DNA of 64,000 bases from Neonectria sp. B-13 (taxonomy: Eukaryota; Ascomycota; Sordariomycetes; Hypocreales; Nectriaceae): the NCBI GenBank assembly GCA_002682825.1, contig NOKP01000002.1:1803132-1867131 (forward strand). The letters run 5' to 3'. This document shows positions 1-14,188 of this stretch, in pieces. The translations under genes and the position numbers were made by a program. The first letter of the stretch is position 1; each line of letters begins with the position of its first letter. Under the pieces are notes generated by a model that searched no databases, was not told the DNA's origin, and was given only the letters and a program-made list of their open reading frames with translations.

Positions 1-771
1 AGACGACCACGGCTTCACGATACGAAGTAGCAGTGTACTGCGGCCCCGAAGTTTTTTTTTCCTTCCCCAGCCATCGCTTCCCTGTAACAGCGCCAAAGAG
101 CCCCCGTTTCCGGGGATAGTGACCCTGAAGCTTGCCAACAAAGCGCTATCGATGTGTGTTGAAGTGGCGACACTTTCTAGCGGATGTTTCTTGCCCCTGA
201 CGCAAGTACCTGCAGATGAACGGTACTTGTAGGTGCTCGTAGAATTTGCTGACTCGCCACCCAAACTTTGCCTAGTGCGCCATGGCGAGCCCTGTAAGGT
301 TTCTACGTCTCAAGTACCGGCGGCCTAAAGGTACCTGACTCCCACCCCCATCAATGCTCTGGCCTTGTACATTGGCGAGGATCATGGGCCCGTTCTTGCA
401 CCTCCCACCTCCCAACTCTCACCTCCCGCCTAACCCCCAGAAGCCCAGGCTCCCAGAACCCGCTCTGTCCTGACCACCTTTCCATCCTTCATTCTTTCAT
501 CTTTCCGTGTTCTTCTCCTCCCATCACGGGCTTTTTGTTGTCGCGTGAGTTCACTTTGACATCAATTCCCTGGCAGCGGCTCGTCAGCTCCAGTGCCCTT
601 GAACGCCATGGTCATTTGAGAACCGCCTTCTCCATCCAGTCTTCGCCGCAACTCTTTTTTCTAAGCAGCCAGCACGCCCCCCCGCCGTCTGCGACACACA
701 TCATCACCACCGATCCCATCTCTTGCCCGGCATTTCTCTCCGCGGCGCGCCTCGAGTAACTTGCATCCGCC
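1..771. other. Intergenic; upstream region of the GT15 gene
   Basis: No convincing coding sequence. The last 300 bases are rich in pyrimidine runs, as is common in fungal promoters and 5' leaders. A TACGAAGTA 9-mer lies at 21-29. The short ORF at 535-759 has no recognisable content. Confidence 0.6.
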
Positions 772-2390
772 ATGGCTACCGGTAACGTGCGCTACGTGCG
801 CTACATCGCCGTTGCGTTGTTCGTATGTGGCCTCCATTCATTCTCGATGCCCCAACTCGCCACCCACTAACCGCTCCCACCACAGACGCTCACCCTCTTC
901 TACTTTGTCTCGCATTCGAAATATGATACCGTCGCCCTCTCCGGCGATGGAAGCAAATCTTCCAACCCATCCTTCCCAGGCGGCCCGGGTGCCCCCCAGG
1001 TTCCTGGCGACTCCACCGGCGGTAGCAAGGCCCCGGCCTTCCCTCAAGGAGAAAATGTCCTGAAGGACGACTCCATCCCTCCTCCTGCTGCCAATGAGGA
1101 TCTTACCAAGGATGAGATCCCCGCCCAGAAGCCCGCTGTCGACGATACCACCAAGTCTGACGATACCACCAAATCTGACGACACCACCAAGTCCGATGAT
1201 GCTACCAAGTCTGACGACACCACCAAGTCTCCCAAGGCTAGCAACGCCCCTCTTGCCATGACTCCCAACGACCCAGGCTGGGGTGACCTGCAGGGCATTG
1301 CTCCCGGCCCGCGCATGAATGCCACCTTTGTCACCCTTGCCCGAAACAGTGACGTCTGGGAGATTGCCGAGTCCATCCGCCAGGTCGAGGATCGTTTCAA
1401 CCGCCGCTACGGATACGACTGGGTCTTCCTCAACGACCAGCCCTTCGACGACAACTTCAAGAAGATCACCACCTCGCTGGTGTCTGGCACTACGCACTAC
1501 GGTCTGATCCCTGAGGAGCACTGGTCCTTCCCCGAGTGGATTGACCAGGACAAGGCCAAGAAGGTCCGCGAGGATATGAAGGAGCGAAAGATCATCTACG
1601 GCGACTCTATCAGCTACCGCCACATGTGCCGGTTCGAGTCCGGATTCTTCTTCCGTCAGGAACTCATGCTCAACTATGAGTTTTACTGGCGCGTCGAGCC
1701 CTCCATCAAGCTTTTCTGTGATATCCACTACGACCCCTTCCGCGTCATTGCTGAGTCTGGCAAGAAGTACAGCTTCGTTCTCAGCCTTTACGAGTACATT
1801 GATACCATCCCTACTCTCTGGGCGAGCACCAAGAAGTTTATTGCAAACCATCCCGAGCACATTTCCGATGATAACTCCATGGCCTTCCTCAGTGACGACG
1901 GTGGCGAGACCTACAACAAGTGCCATTTCGTACGTTATCCTTCCCCCTGCTTGTCTCCCGTATTGAGCTAATAATATTTGCAGTGGTCGAACTTTGAAGT
2001 TGGCAGCCTGGAATGGCTGCGAAGCAAGCCTTACATTGACTACTTTGAGGCTCTGGATCGTGATGGTGGCTTCTTCTACGAGCGATGGGGTGATGCGCCC
2101 ATTCACTCTATCGCTGCCGGTCTTCTCCTGAAGAAGGATGAGATCCACTTCTTTGACGACATTGCCTACTACCATGTTCCCTTCACCCACTGCCCAACTG
2201 GGGAGCAGAAGCGCCTTGACCTTCGCTGCCACTGCGACCCCAAGGAGAACTTTGACTGGAAGGGCTACTCCTGTAAGCATATCTCGACCCGTCCACCCCA
2301 TTGATGATATACTAACCGGAGATAGGCACGTCGCGATTCTTTGACCTTAACGGCATGACGAAGCCTGAGGGCTATGAGGAGCAGACCTAA
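772..2390 (+). CDS. Alpha-1,2-mannosyltransferase, KRE2/MNT1/KTR family (GT15)
   Basis: Type II Golgi membrane enzyme that transfers mannose from GDP-mannose in alpha-1,2 linkage to N- and O-glycans. Model: exons 772-822, 886-1929, 1984-2272 and 2326-2390, 482 aa, all introns GT-AG and in phase. A short N-terminal tail is followed by one membrane segment (about residues 8-25) split by intron 1. A Ser/Thr/Asp-rich stem (about 26-175) includes five DDTTKS hexapeptide repeats. The GT15 catalytic domain carries family blocks such as [20 protein letters not shown] sequence (here [15 protein letters not shown]), [24 protein letters not shown] and [17 protein letters not shown]. An ORF caller would stop at 1971 and miss the two C-terminal exons. 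The gene converges on MRPS12. Which KRE2/KTR paralogue it is cannot be settled from sequence alone. Confidence 0.93.
1141..1230 (+). repeat. Coding minisatellite, five 18-bp units (DDTTKS)
   Basis: Five head-to-tail 18-bp units encode DDTTKS four times and DDATKS once, in the stem of the GT15 mannosyltransferase. The units differ mainly at third codon positions. The unit length is a multiple of three, so copy-number change would keep the frame. Confidence 0.9.
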
Positions 2391-2770
2391 ACAAACCTAG
2401 GCGCTGGGAGATGGCAACGGTGACGTGTACGTTTATCATAGCTCGATTGTAATGCGTGGTAGATGATTTTCCCTGTACTTCGTACTGGACCGCATTCTGT
2501 TGGGGCTCATGGGGCGGGGATCTGGAAGGATGTTTAAAGTGGCAACAAAGAGGAAAGGCGTCTGGGTTTGAAACACTTTGGACAGCTTTGGTCATGTAGA
2601 TGTATATGAATCAAGGGATCTATGACATGTTGCGCTCCTGACATGGTCCAATGTTGTACAGTATGGGTACATGGCCCGTGGCCTATCTTATGTATCCTTT
2701 CATGATGAATCCTCCCCTCGACTTGGTAGTCTAATCTTTCAAAATGCAATGCTCAGATTCCCATTATGCC
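2391..2770. other. Shared 3' region between two convergent genes
   Basis: No gene. It holds the 3' UTRs of the GT15 gene (+) and MRPS12 (-). A TACTTCGTA 9-mer lies at 2476-2484. Confidence 0.6.
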
Positions 2771-3412
2771 TCAACCAATCGTCGCCTTCTTGGGCTTCTT
2801 GGTGCCGTATTTACTCCTACTGGTGGTTCGACTCGCGACACCGCCCTAATTAAACCTGTTAGCATATATCCAACTAGGAAGTTCCGAATCGTTTCCGCCG
2901 GTTAAAGTTGCGTGGACCTATAGCCAGACCAGAGGCAAAAGGGAAGAACGTACAAGATCCAGGGCTCCTCGGACGAGATGGTACCGCACACCGGGGCAAT
3001 CCTGGGCACGGCCGCCGCGGACAAGCACGACGCTGTGCTGCTGGATGTTGTGGCCCTCGCCGGGGATATAGGCGGTGATGACGGCGCCGGTGGACAGCTT
3101 CACACGGGCCGTCTTGCGCTCGCCCGAGTTGGGCTTCTTGGGGCGGACGACGCCGACGCGCAGGCACACGCCCTTGAGGGCCGGGCAGCGGGTGTTGGCC
3201 AGGGCCGGGGAGACGGCGTGGCGGTCGCGCTTGCCTTTCCGGATGCCGCGCAGGACCTGGTTCAGCGTCGCCGGGCGGGGCGCGGTGGAGGTGAAGGTGC
3301 GGAAGGACGGGACGGCGGCGGCGAGTCGGGGGGTTGCGGTTGCGGTTGCGGCGGCGATGATCGGCCGGCGGGTCGCCGGGGCGAAGAGGTGGCGGAGGAT
3401 GGAGCCGACCAT
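2771..3412 (-). CDS. MRPS12: Mitochondrial small-subunit ribosomal protein S12 (uS12m)
   Basis: Mitoribosomal decoding-centre protein. Model: exon 1 3412-2954 (153 codons) and exon 2 2845-2771 (24 codons plus stop), 177 aa. An Arg/Ala-rich mitochondrial presequence occupies about residues 1-50. The S12 core follows, with [33 protein letters not shown] sequence and the loop KKPNS and [10 protein letters not shown]. Exon 2 supplies the expected family C-terminus ([12 protein letters not shown]), which is lost if the 108-bp intron (GTACGT...TTAG) is not removed. The ATG at 3412 was chosen because it begins the presequence; the open frame continues upstream with no useful content. The gene is divergent from the acyl-CoA dehydrogenase. 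Confidence 0.93.
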
Positions 3413-4151
3413 TGTGGGCGAGGCGGGAGGGCGGAGCAGAGGGCGGATTGAATGGTGTGGGCGGGTGTGCGGCGGTGGTCTGCTCCCAAGCCTGTCTCGG
3501 ACTCTCACGGCCGTGAAGCTCTCACGACGGGATACCAAAATCTCAGCCCGGTTCAATTGGGTCACGTGATTGTTGGAGCTGGCCGGAATATCTGACCCTC
3601 CGTTTCTCCGTGGGGTAAGCAACGTCACATGCTGAGCTAGCTATCAGAATCCTTGGCATCACCCGGTTAATCCCCGGCGCTAGCGGATCATCGACATCTC
3701 CCCGCAATTCATGGAGGTACGTACCTCTCCCCCGCTGAAATACCGAACTGGCTTGCGGTTGATGGCGAGGTTATCCTCGGCTGGCTCCGCTTAGACCGAG
3801 CAACCCGCGACGACTCCGTGCCGTGGTTTGCGTGGCGACCGGGTATCAGCAGAGCACCTCGCGGCGTGGCTGCGCTTCTGGGACGTCTGTTTGGCTGGGC
3901 TCTCTGGACCCTTTGTTTTTTGCTTTCTTTTTTACCTCGTCTGTGTGTCCCTCCCGGGTCGTTATCTATAAGAAGTGTGACCTGCCTCGGCGGTACAGTT
4001 TGCAGCTTTGCCCCCCTCCGGTTGCTTGTGATCGTGTCTCTCACCTCGCCCCTCCCTTGTTGCTTTCTCCTCTCCCCTTTCACACGTGTGTACGGATATA
4101 CTGCAACCCTCAAGACACGCACGCACACGTCTACATACACTACACACAGCC
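3413..4151. promoter_or_regulatory. Divergent intergenic region, MRPS12 / acyl-CoA dehydrogenase
   Basis: A 739-bp region between two divergent genes for mitochondrial proteins, so probably a shared promoter region. It holds a perfect palindrome GAGGTACGTACCTC at 3714-3727 and a CT-rich leader before 4152. No coding sequence is supported; ORFs on both strands here look like chance. Confidence 0.5.
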
Positions 4152-5669
4152 ATGTCGTCGTTCTCTCGGGTCCTGCGGCCTGCATTGCGGGGAGGACGGG
4201 GTCTCACACAGCGCGTTGCCGTTGCCCAGACTGTCCCACGGCCACTCTCGAGGGCAACTGTGTAAGCATCCTTCTTCTTCTTCCTCTTCCACCTTGGTTT
4301 CCTGTCTCTACCGTCTCAATTGTTTCATTGGCGTGCAATTGATGCTCACACAATCTCAGCAGCAACACCGTCCGATCCCTTTCTACAACCGCCGCCCGCC
4401 GCAATGCCGACCACTTCGACATCTCTGAGATCCCGCCCACACCCATCAGCCATCTCTCGGAGGTCGAGGCTGCCATGGCCGAGTCGGTGTCCAAGTTCGC
4501 CACCGACGTGATCCTCCCGCGTGCCCGTGACATGGACGAGGCCGAGGCCATGGACCCGGCCGTGGTCGAGCTGCTCTTCGAACAGGGCCTCATGGGCGTC
4601 GAGATCCCCGAGGAGTACGGCGGCGCCGGCATGAACTTCACGGCGGCCATCATCGGCATCGAGGAGCTTGCCCGCGCCGACCCCAGTGTCTCCGTGCTCG
4701 TCGACGTCCACAACACGCTCTGCAACACCGCCATCATCAAGTACGGTTCCAAGGCCCTCAAGGAGAAGTGGCTGCCGCGCCTTGCCACTAGCACCGTCGC
4801 CTCATTCTGTCTCTCCGAGCCCGTCTCCGGCTCCGACGCCTTTGCCATGGCTACCAAGGCTACCGAGACCGCCGACGGCTTCTCCATCTCCGGCGGCAAG
4901 ATGTGGATCACCAACTCGATCGAGTCGGACCTGTTCATCGTCTTCGCTAACCTCGACCCGTCCAAGGGCTACAAAGGCATCACCGCCTTCCTCGTCGAGA
5001 AGGGCACCCCGGGCTTCTCCATCGCCAAGAAGGAGAAGAAGCTCGGCATCCGTGCCAGCAGCACCTGCGTCATCAACCTCGACGACGTTGTCGTCCCCAA
5101 GGAGAACCTGCTTGGCGAGCGCGGCCAGGGCTACAAGTACGCCATCTCGCTGCTCAACGAGGGCCGCATCGGTATTGCTGCCCAGATGACGGGCCTCGCC
5201 CTGGGCGCCTTCGACAACGCCGTCAAGTACGTTTGGAACGAGCGCCGTCAGTTCGGCCAGCTGGTCGGCGAGTTCCAGGGCATGCAGCACCAGATCGCCC
5301 AGTCCTACACCGAGATCGCCGCCGCCCGAGCTCTCGTCTACAACGCCGCCCGCAAGAAGGAAGCCGGCGAGGACTTTGTCAAGGATGCTGCCATGGCCAA
5401 GCTCTACGCCTCTCAGGTTGCCGGCCGTGTGAGCGGCCTCGCCATCGAGTGGATGGGCGGCATGGGCTTCGTCCGCGAGGGCCTCGCCGAGAAGTACTGG
5501 CGTGACAGTAAGATTGGTGCCATCTACGAGGGCACCAGCAACATCCAGTGAGTCCATTCCTTATTCGCCTCACAACGAATTCAGAGGTAGCACCAAGTAT
5601 AAAACTAACACCATCGTCAACAGGTTGAACACCATTGCCAAGCTGCTTCAGAAAGAGTACACCCAATAG
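4152..5669 (+). CDS. Mitochondrial short/branched-chain acyl-CoA dehydrogenase
   Basis: FAD enzyme that makes the trans-2 double bond in short or branched acyl-CoA and passes electrons to ETF; a likely step in isoleucine/valine or fatty-acid breakdown. Model: exons 4152-4261, 4360-5547 and 5624-5669, 447 aa. Exon 1 encodes an Arg/Ser-rich mitochondrial presequence. Family blocks include FCLSEPVSGSDAF and KMWITNS (flavin and substrate region), RIGIAAQMTGLALGAFD, and the C-terminal IYEGTSNIQ, whose Glu matches the catalytic base of the SBCAD/SCAD group. The final 15 codons sit in exon 3, and CAG of NIQ is split by the intron. Substrate range cannot be fixed from sequence; the ACADSB type fits best. 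Confidence 0.93.
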
Positions 5670-6271
5670 AAGGCGAGATACCATAGTAGAAAAGTCTCCT
5701 AAAAAGGAACAAATAAAAACAAAAGGAAATAAAGAAACGACCAACTTCAAAAAGTCACATTTTTATCCTCTGTGACCACTGAACGTGATTTGAAGCCATC
5801 AGCACTGTGTATCGGGCGGGATTCACAAAACTATAGAGAGCTCTAACAAGCAACCGTCACCACCATAACGGAACTCGGCATCGCGGCGTGCTGAACATGA
5901 CTTCTAATGGACTAATTTCCAACAACGTCATTATCTTAACTTCTATTAAGCAAGCATGCTCTTCCCCAGTCCATCCCCCATCCCGCCAACCCAGTACTCT
6001 ACCAAGTTGGCCGGCACCATACATTTTTCTTCAATCGCTGCTTAATAGCAAAAACACAGCTACAACCAAAGTAAAAGCGAATGAAAAACTGCTCCTCCGT
6101 GGAAGAGCCCACATAAGGTTCGCTGCATCAAACATCACCAAACCGCGGTGTCCAGCCATCTAACCATCATCGCTCCTGGGTATCCGATAGGCAAGACAAT
6201 CCCCCACCGCGGCACCGTCGTCGTCTCGTAGAAATGCAAATAATCGTCCTTCTCACGCGCAGCGTAATCGT
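5670..6271. other. Shared 3' region between convergent genes
   Basis: 602 bp between the acyl-CoA dehydrogenase (+) and PKC1 (-) stops. It is A/T-richer than the coding sequence on either side, with several A-rich runs. No gene is supported. Confidence 0.6.
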
Positions 6272-10065
<3,794 letters not shown>

Positions 10066-10468
10066 GGCGGCGGGGGATGCGCGATGCGTTCGCGCAGGAC
10101 GACGGGCGGTGGAGGGAGTGGGAGAGGAAGAGGTGGCCGACGACGGTGGCCGGGATCAACGAGGAGGGACACGACGGGCGCCTTGTTTGTGGGCGGGCGG
10201 GAGTCGGTCGAGACGACAGGAAGAGGGGAGGGGCCGTGCCGTGCTATGCTGTGAGTCTCGCAGCGGGAGGGGCACAGGCGACGGTGGCAGGTGCGAGGGC
10301 GAGAGGGTCGTTGCCGGTGGACGGGCGGGCGGGTTGGTGGGAAAGGTGGCAAGAGGCGGAGGGCGGGAAGGGAAGAAGAGGGAAGAGAAGAGAGAGTAAG
10401 AGTGAGAGAGGTGGTGTGGTAAGAGATGTCGTCAGTGATGGAGGTTGGGGCCCTGTTTTGGGTCTCTT

Positions 10469-10568
10469 NNNNNNNNNNNNNNNNNNNNNNNNNNNNNNNN
10501 NNNNNNNNNNNNNNNNNNNNNNNNNNNNNNNNNNNNNNNNNNNNNNNNNNNNNNNNNNNNNNNNNNNN
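10469..10568. other. Assembly gap (100 N)
   Basis: Exactly 100 unknown bases, a conventional placeholder for a gap of unknown size. It lies 404-503 bp upstream of the PKC1 start codon, so promoter or leader sequence of PKC1 may be missing. Any ORF read through it is artificial. Confidence 0.99.
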
Positions 10569-11033
10569 TCTGTTTTGCATGCGGTAGCGGGCAGCGGGAA
10601 AAAGCTAAGCTCTCTCTGAGGACTTTCTGGGAGGGCTGAGGACACCCTGTGTTAGTGGCTGTCGCCCTCCAGCTGGGGAGCGAGAGGCGCCCAATGCCAG
10701 TGCTGGAGCCCAAACCACGCCCAAACCACGCCCGGGGAGGGCAAAAAAAAAAGCATAGACCTCCCCTCCTCGTCGCTCACTGATCAGGGTGTAAGTACGC
10801 ACAGGGTACGAAGTATTCGCACGTGTGTGTACCTATCAGCTTAGGGTACAATGCCTTGCTGTTATCTGTTATTGTCGATTCGACATACGATGTCGCTGCC
10901 AAGGGCAGAAGCGCTTCTTTTCACTCCCGGCTTTAATCGCTCCTGCTTCTTCCCGGCTTGGACGTTAATCCCCCGCTTTTTTGCAATTGTTGGTCCTTGT
11001 TGTTGATCTCGGTTGTCAGGCAATTCGGCACAG

Positions 11034-11312
11034 ATGGCCGGCAACACCTTCAAGCCCCCAGGTACTGTCCACGCGGGCTACGGTATGGTATTGGATGGAT
11101 GCGATGCGATGTGCTACCTTGTTAGGGCACTCGCCTGTAGGTCTCATCCAATCTGCTAGTGTCTATGTCTCGCTCTCATATCATTCACTCATCATCACCT
11201 CTCGCCGCCTCATGCAAGAATGCGACTCTGCGCGCTGGCTACCCTGCCGACCGTGCTTCCGGTTGGACGAGTTCTGCTCAGTACCAGGGTCGCAAGGAGC
11301 CAGTCAGGACGT
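11034..11312 (+). CDS. Doubtful small spliced gene, unrecognised
   Basis: A well-placed ATG at 11034 (context CACAGATGG) opens a short exon encoding MAGNTFKPP, followed by a plausible donor (CAG/GTACTG). About 150 bp on, a candidate acceptor (CATGCAAG, ends 11219) is followed by an open stretch reading ATLRAGYPADRASGWTSSAQ and about ten more residues to a TAA at 11310-11312. The reading phases of these two pieces do not join with the best donor, so a complete model could not be made. A further open piece ending in GQSKGPAREA lies near 11421-11500. It may be a short real gene, a decayed one, or chance. No family recognised. Confidence 0.2.
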
Positions 11313-12766
11313 AATAGGAATGCGATCTCCCGTTGGGGCCAGGGTCGTTGAAGCTGTTCGGAGCTGAACGGATCAGATGTCGCCAAAGTGACGCCCAACA
11401 TGATCCCGGGTTTAACAGGAGCAACGGATCAAATGATTCGTGCCGATGCGTGGACGGGTGCATCCCTAGGACAGAGCAAAGGACCAGCGAGGGAGGCATG
11501 AGTGAGGCTTTGGCAAGGACCAATGTATCCGAGTGAACATGCACAGACGGGAGGTGACGATGAGGCGGATGTACGAATACTACATGCCGTGCTTGGACTG
11601 TGGAATCTGCGCATGTCGCATGTAGACCTCAAACACTCATGATACAGCCTAGCAATCAACCACAGGATGGGGGAAACACATCTCTTGGCTCCTGTCATGC
11701 TGCAAGTCCCTTGATTTCACATCCCAGCAGCCTTAAGGCTGCCCGGCTAGATATCTTACAATTCAGGCATAGGCCTTGGGCAGGCCGAGGCCGTCGGTCC
11801 TTGGAGCTTGTCCTTGAAGCTTGCCCTAGGACTTTTCTGCCTTCCTTGTCACTCTCCATGAAACGAGCTCGGTATGCATGGTTCCTTACACGCCCAATCG
11901 CGGCCCACCAACTGTACCACTTGCACTCGACGCCAAACTCGACGCCTTGTCACCGCCTCTGATGAAATTAAAATCTTCTGCGTCCGATGAAACGCCCCCA
12001 GATACCTGTACTCGTACATAAGCCCGTTTCCCTTTCCATGGTCCGTCAGCATCCCCCACGTGATAGTGGCCCTATTCACCCCAGTCATGGACGGCCTCTC
12101 ACAAGACAGTGGGTATACGGAATCCTTGAACCAGGTGACTACGCCACAACTATTCTCTAGGACTCTAACAACCACTACCACCAACAACAGCAGCACAGGA
12201 CACTTTAACAAAGACAAAATCCGGTCAGACCGCTCCTCCATGGACCCGTAGGACCATCCGTTTCCGACTCCGGCTGACCCCCAGCCTCACCTCCAGTCGT
12301 GGCTGATGAGTAGCGGCCTGTTATTACCACCTGAATCCCACCCAGGCCTCCCAAAGCCGAGTCTGCGTCGTCATCCCTTCCCGTCCTTCGTCGGTGACAG
12401 TCCTGCCACCATGCCATCAGACCTCCCCAGCTGCCAGCCCATGACCAGCAGACAAGGTGGTCATGCATAAAGCCATGGCCCGATTGGTTGCTGCTCATGA
12501 CGCATCGTCAGTGTGGTGGGGGTGGTCACTCTCAGACGCCGATTCGCAGGCACTTTGCTCTCAAGCTTTGCACTCTCAACCTTTAAGTATGTACTGACCG
12601 CCACGCGATGTAAGTGGCGGATACGATAAAGCGATATGTTCTAAGCCTCCAGTCGCACAGGCTGCAGAGGCGCACCAGTTGCATTTATGTAAAAGTGGTA
12701 AGCTAGTAGTGTACAGATAGCGTTTAGTTGTACATTTAGACATTCAGACATAACGTCCTCTTGAGG

Positions 12767-14188
12767 TCATGACCTCCTCACCAGAAGTAACGCGATGCTT
12801 CCCGTCAATGCCGCTCCTGCCAGGGCCCCCTGGAGTGCTAGCAGCGAGGCGTCCTTCATCCGTAGATCTACCCGTCGCTCGCTGTACAGATCCTCTGCCA
12901 ATGCTCTCCACTTGGTCAGGTCCAGCGCTGCATCTTCCCACGTCTCTAGCAATAAGTCATGGAATGTCTCTTTCCATGGTGTTACAGGAGTTTCTGATGC
13001 TTCAACAGGCGTCCCCATCACAAGCTCTACAGCAGCAGCAGCAGCGGGGGTTGCTTCAGGCAGCACGGCCTCTTCAACAGCCTGGTCTTGGGCAACCTCC
13101 ACGATCTTGAGAGCTTCAGCCACGGGCTCGACCGCGGCGACCTGATCTCGCTTCTCCAGTGCCAATTTGACACCTTCGAGTTGGCTTCGAACCTCCTCCA
13201 GCACAGCCTTCTCCTCTGCTACGACACCATTGACAAGTCTCCTCCTCTTCCACGGCTCGGCCACAAATTGCAGCACGACGAACAGCAGAAAGTTCATGCC
13301 CATCAGGCCCCAGGTCCCCCATGTGCTGGCCCTCCGGATACGATCACTCCAGATCTGCTCCTCGTGGTACCGCTTGAGCATCCCCGCGTTCAGCCGCTGG
13401 CTCAGGCTCTGCTCCTCGGCCTCCGACTCGGTCAGCGTCTCCTGCGAGGCCACCACCTCGCCCTCGAGCACGTGGTCCGTCCGGTACAGCTGAGTGAAGC
13501 GCTCGAGGTCGACGGGCGACCAGCTATCCTTGCGAGCGAGGAGAGTCGTCACTTCACGCTGCGTGGCGGCGCGCTTCGTGTTGGATGTCTTGTATGCCTG
13601 GCGGGCGTTGCGGACGCGCTCGTGGGCGTCGGCCAGAGCCCTCTCAAGCTCGGCGTTTTGCGCCTTGATGGCCTCGATGCCGGTGTATCCCGTGATATCG
13701 TTGAGCGTCTGTGAGGCGTTGAGGGCCCGGGTTTGTAGATTGTCCATGATATGGCTAAACCTTTGCGTCAGGTCGCTGCGACGGTCATCGGCCGATGAGG
13801 GAAGTTCGTAAAGCCTCTTTCTGTCCTTAGGATTGGTAGGTTCAGACTGGGTCTTGTCCGTCTTCGCATCGTCCGTCTTGATATCGTTGGGTTTGGCGCC
13901 TCTAGCCTTGTGTTCGGCATGAAGCCTCGAGATCAAATCAGGCTCGGGCGTGGACTCCGTCGCCTGGCCCGATGCCGAGCCAGATATCGTGTCGGGATCC
14001 TTCGGTGGTATTTGACTCGAATAGAAGCGTCCGCGGACGCCAATGGCGTGTATGCTGCACCGCAGACATGTCGCCAAGTTCTGAGGCCCTCGTCCCCAAG
14101 CCGGCTTGCCCTGCCAGGCAACGCGGTCGAGCCCGAGCCTGGCGTGGCCCAAGGCGAGGCGAGCAACCGGGCGCGCAAACGGCTGCAT
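12767..14188 (-). CDS. SHE9: Mitochondrial inner-membrane morphology protein She9/Mdm33
   Basis: Inner-membrane protein of the She9/Mdm33 family, linked in yeast to inner-membrane fission and mitochondrial shape. Single exon, 473 aa. The ATG at 14188 begins an Arg/Ala-rich mitochondrial presequence (MQPFARPVARLALGHARLGL); the open frame upstream has only a TTG. A low-complexity Thr/Lys/Asp region is followed by long coiled coils (about 140-300) and a block diagnostic for the family, SDRIRRASTWGTWGLMGMN, with its membrane segment and EPWKRRRL. An Ala/Val/Glu-rich spacer follows, and a second hydrophobic segment lies at the C-terminus (about 450-470). Divergent from the HAD phosphatase gene. 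Confidence 0.9.
   Translation of the reverse strand: MQPFARPVARLALGHARLGLDRVAWQGKPAWGRGPQNLATCLRCSIHAIGVRGRFYSSQIPPKDPDTISGSASGQATESTPEPDLISRLHAEHKARGAKPNDIKTDDAKTDKTQSEPTNPKDRKRLYELPSSADDRRSDLTQRFSHIMDNLQTRALNASQTLNDITGYTGIEAIKAQNAELERALADAHERVRNARQAYKTSNTKRAATQREVTTLLARKDSWSPVDLERFTQLYRTDHVLEGEVVASQETLTESEAEEQSLSQRLNAGMLKRYHEEQIWSDRIRRASTWGTWGLMGMNFLLFVVLQFVAEPWKRRRLVNGVVAEEKAVLEEVRSQLEGVKLALEKRDQVAAVEPVAEALKIVEVAQDQAVEEAVLPEATPAAAAAVELVMGTPVEASETPVTPWKETFHDLLLETWEDAALDLTKWRALAEDLYSERRVDLRMKDASLLALQGALAGAALTGSIALLLVRRS

Larger units (their letters stand above)
10066..12766. other. Intergenic between PKC1 and SHE9, with scaffold gap
   Basis: About 2.7 kb. It contains the PKC1 upstream region (GC-rich, purine-rich on +), the run of N, a TACGAAGTA 9-mer at 10807-10815, one doubtful small gene (11034 on) and otherwise nothing I can support. 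Confidence 0.5.

Noticed and set aside
838..2301. 487-codon open frame on the minus strand
   Set aside because: It lies antisense to the GT15 mannosyltransferase, whose codon bias creates the open frame. Its translation is Val/Leu/Gly-rich without any family content.
3823..4428. 201-codon ORF over the acyl-CoA dehydrogenase start
   Set aside because: It overlaps the leader and presequence exon of the dehydrogenase in another frame and has a Cys/Ser/Pro-rich composition typical of chance reading.
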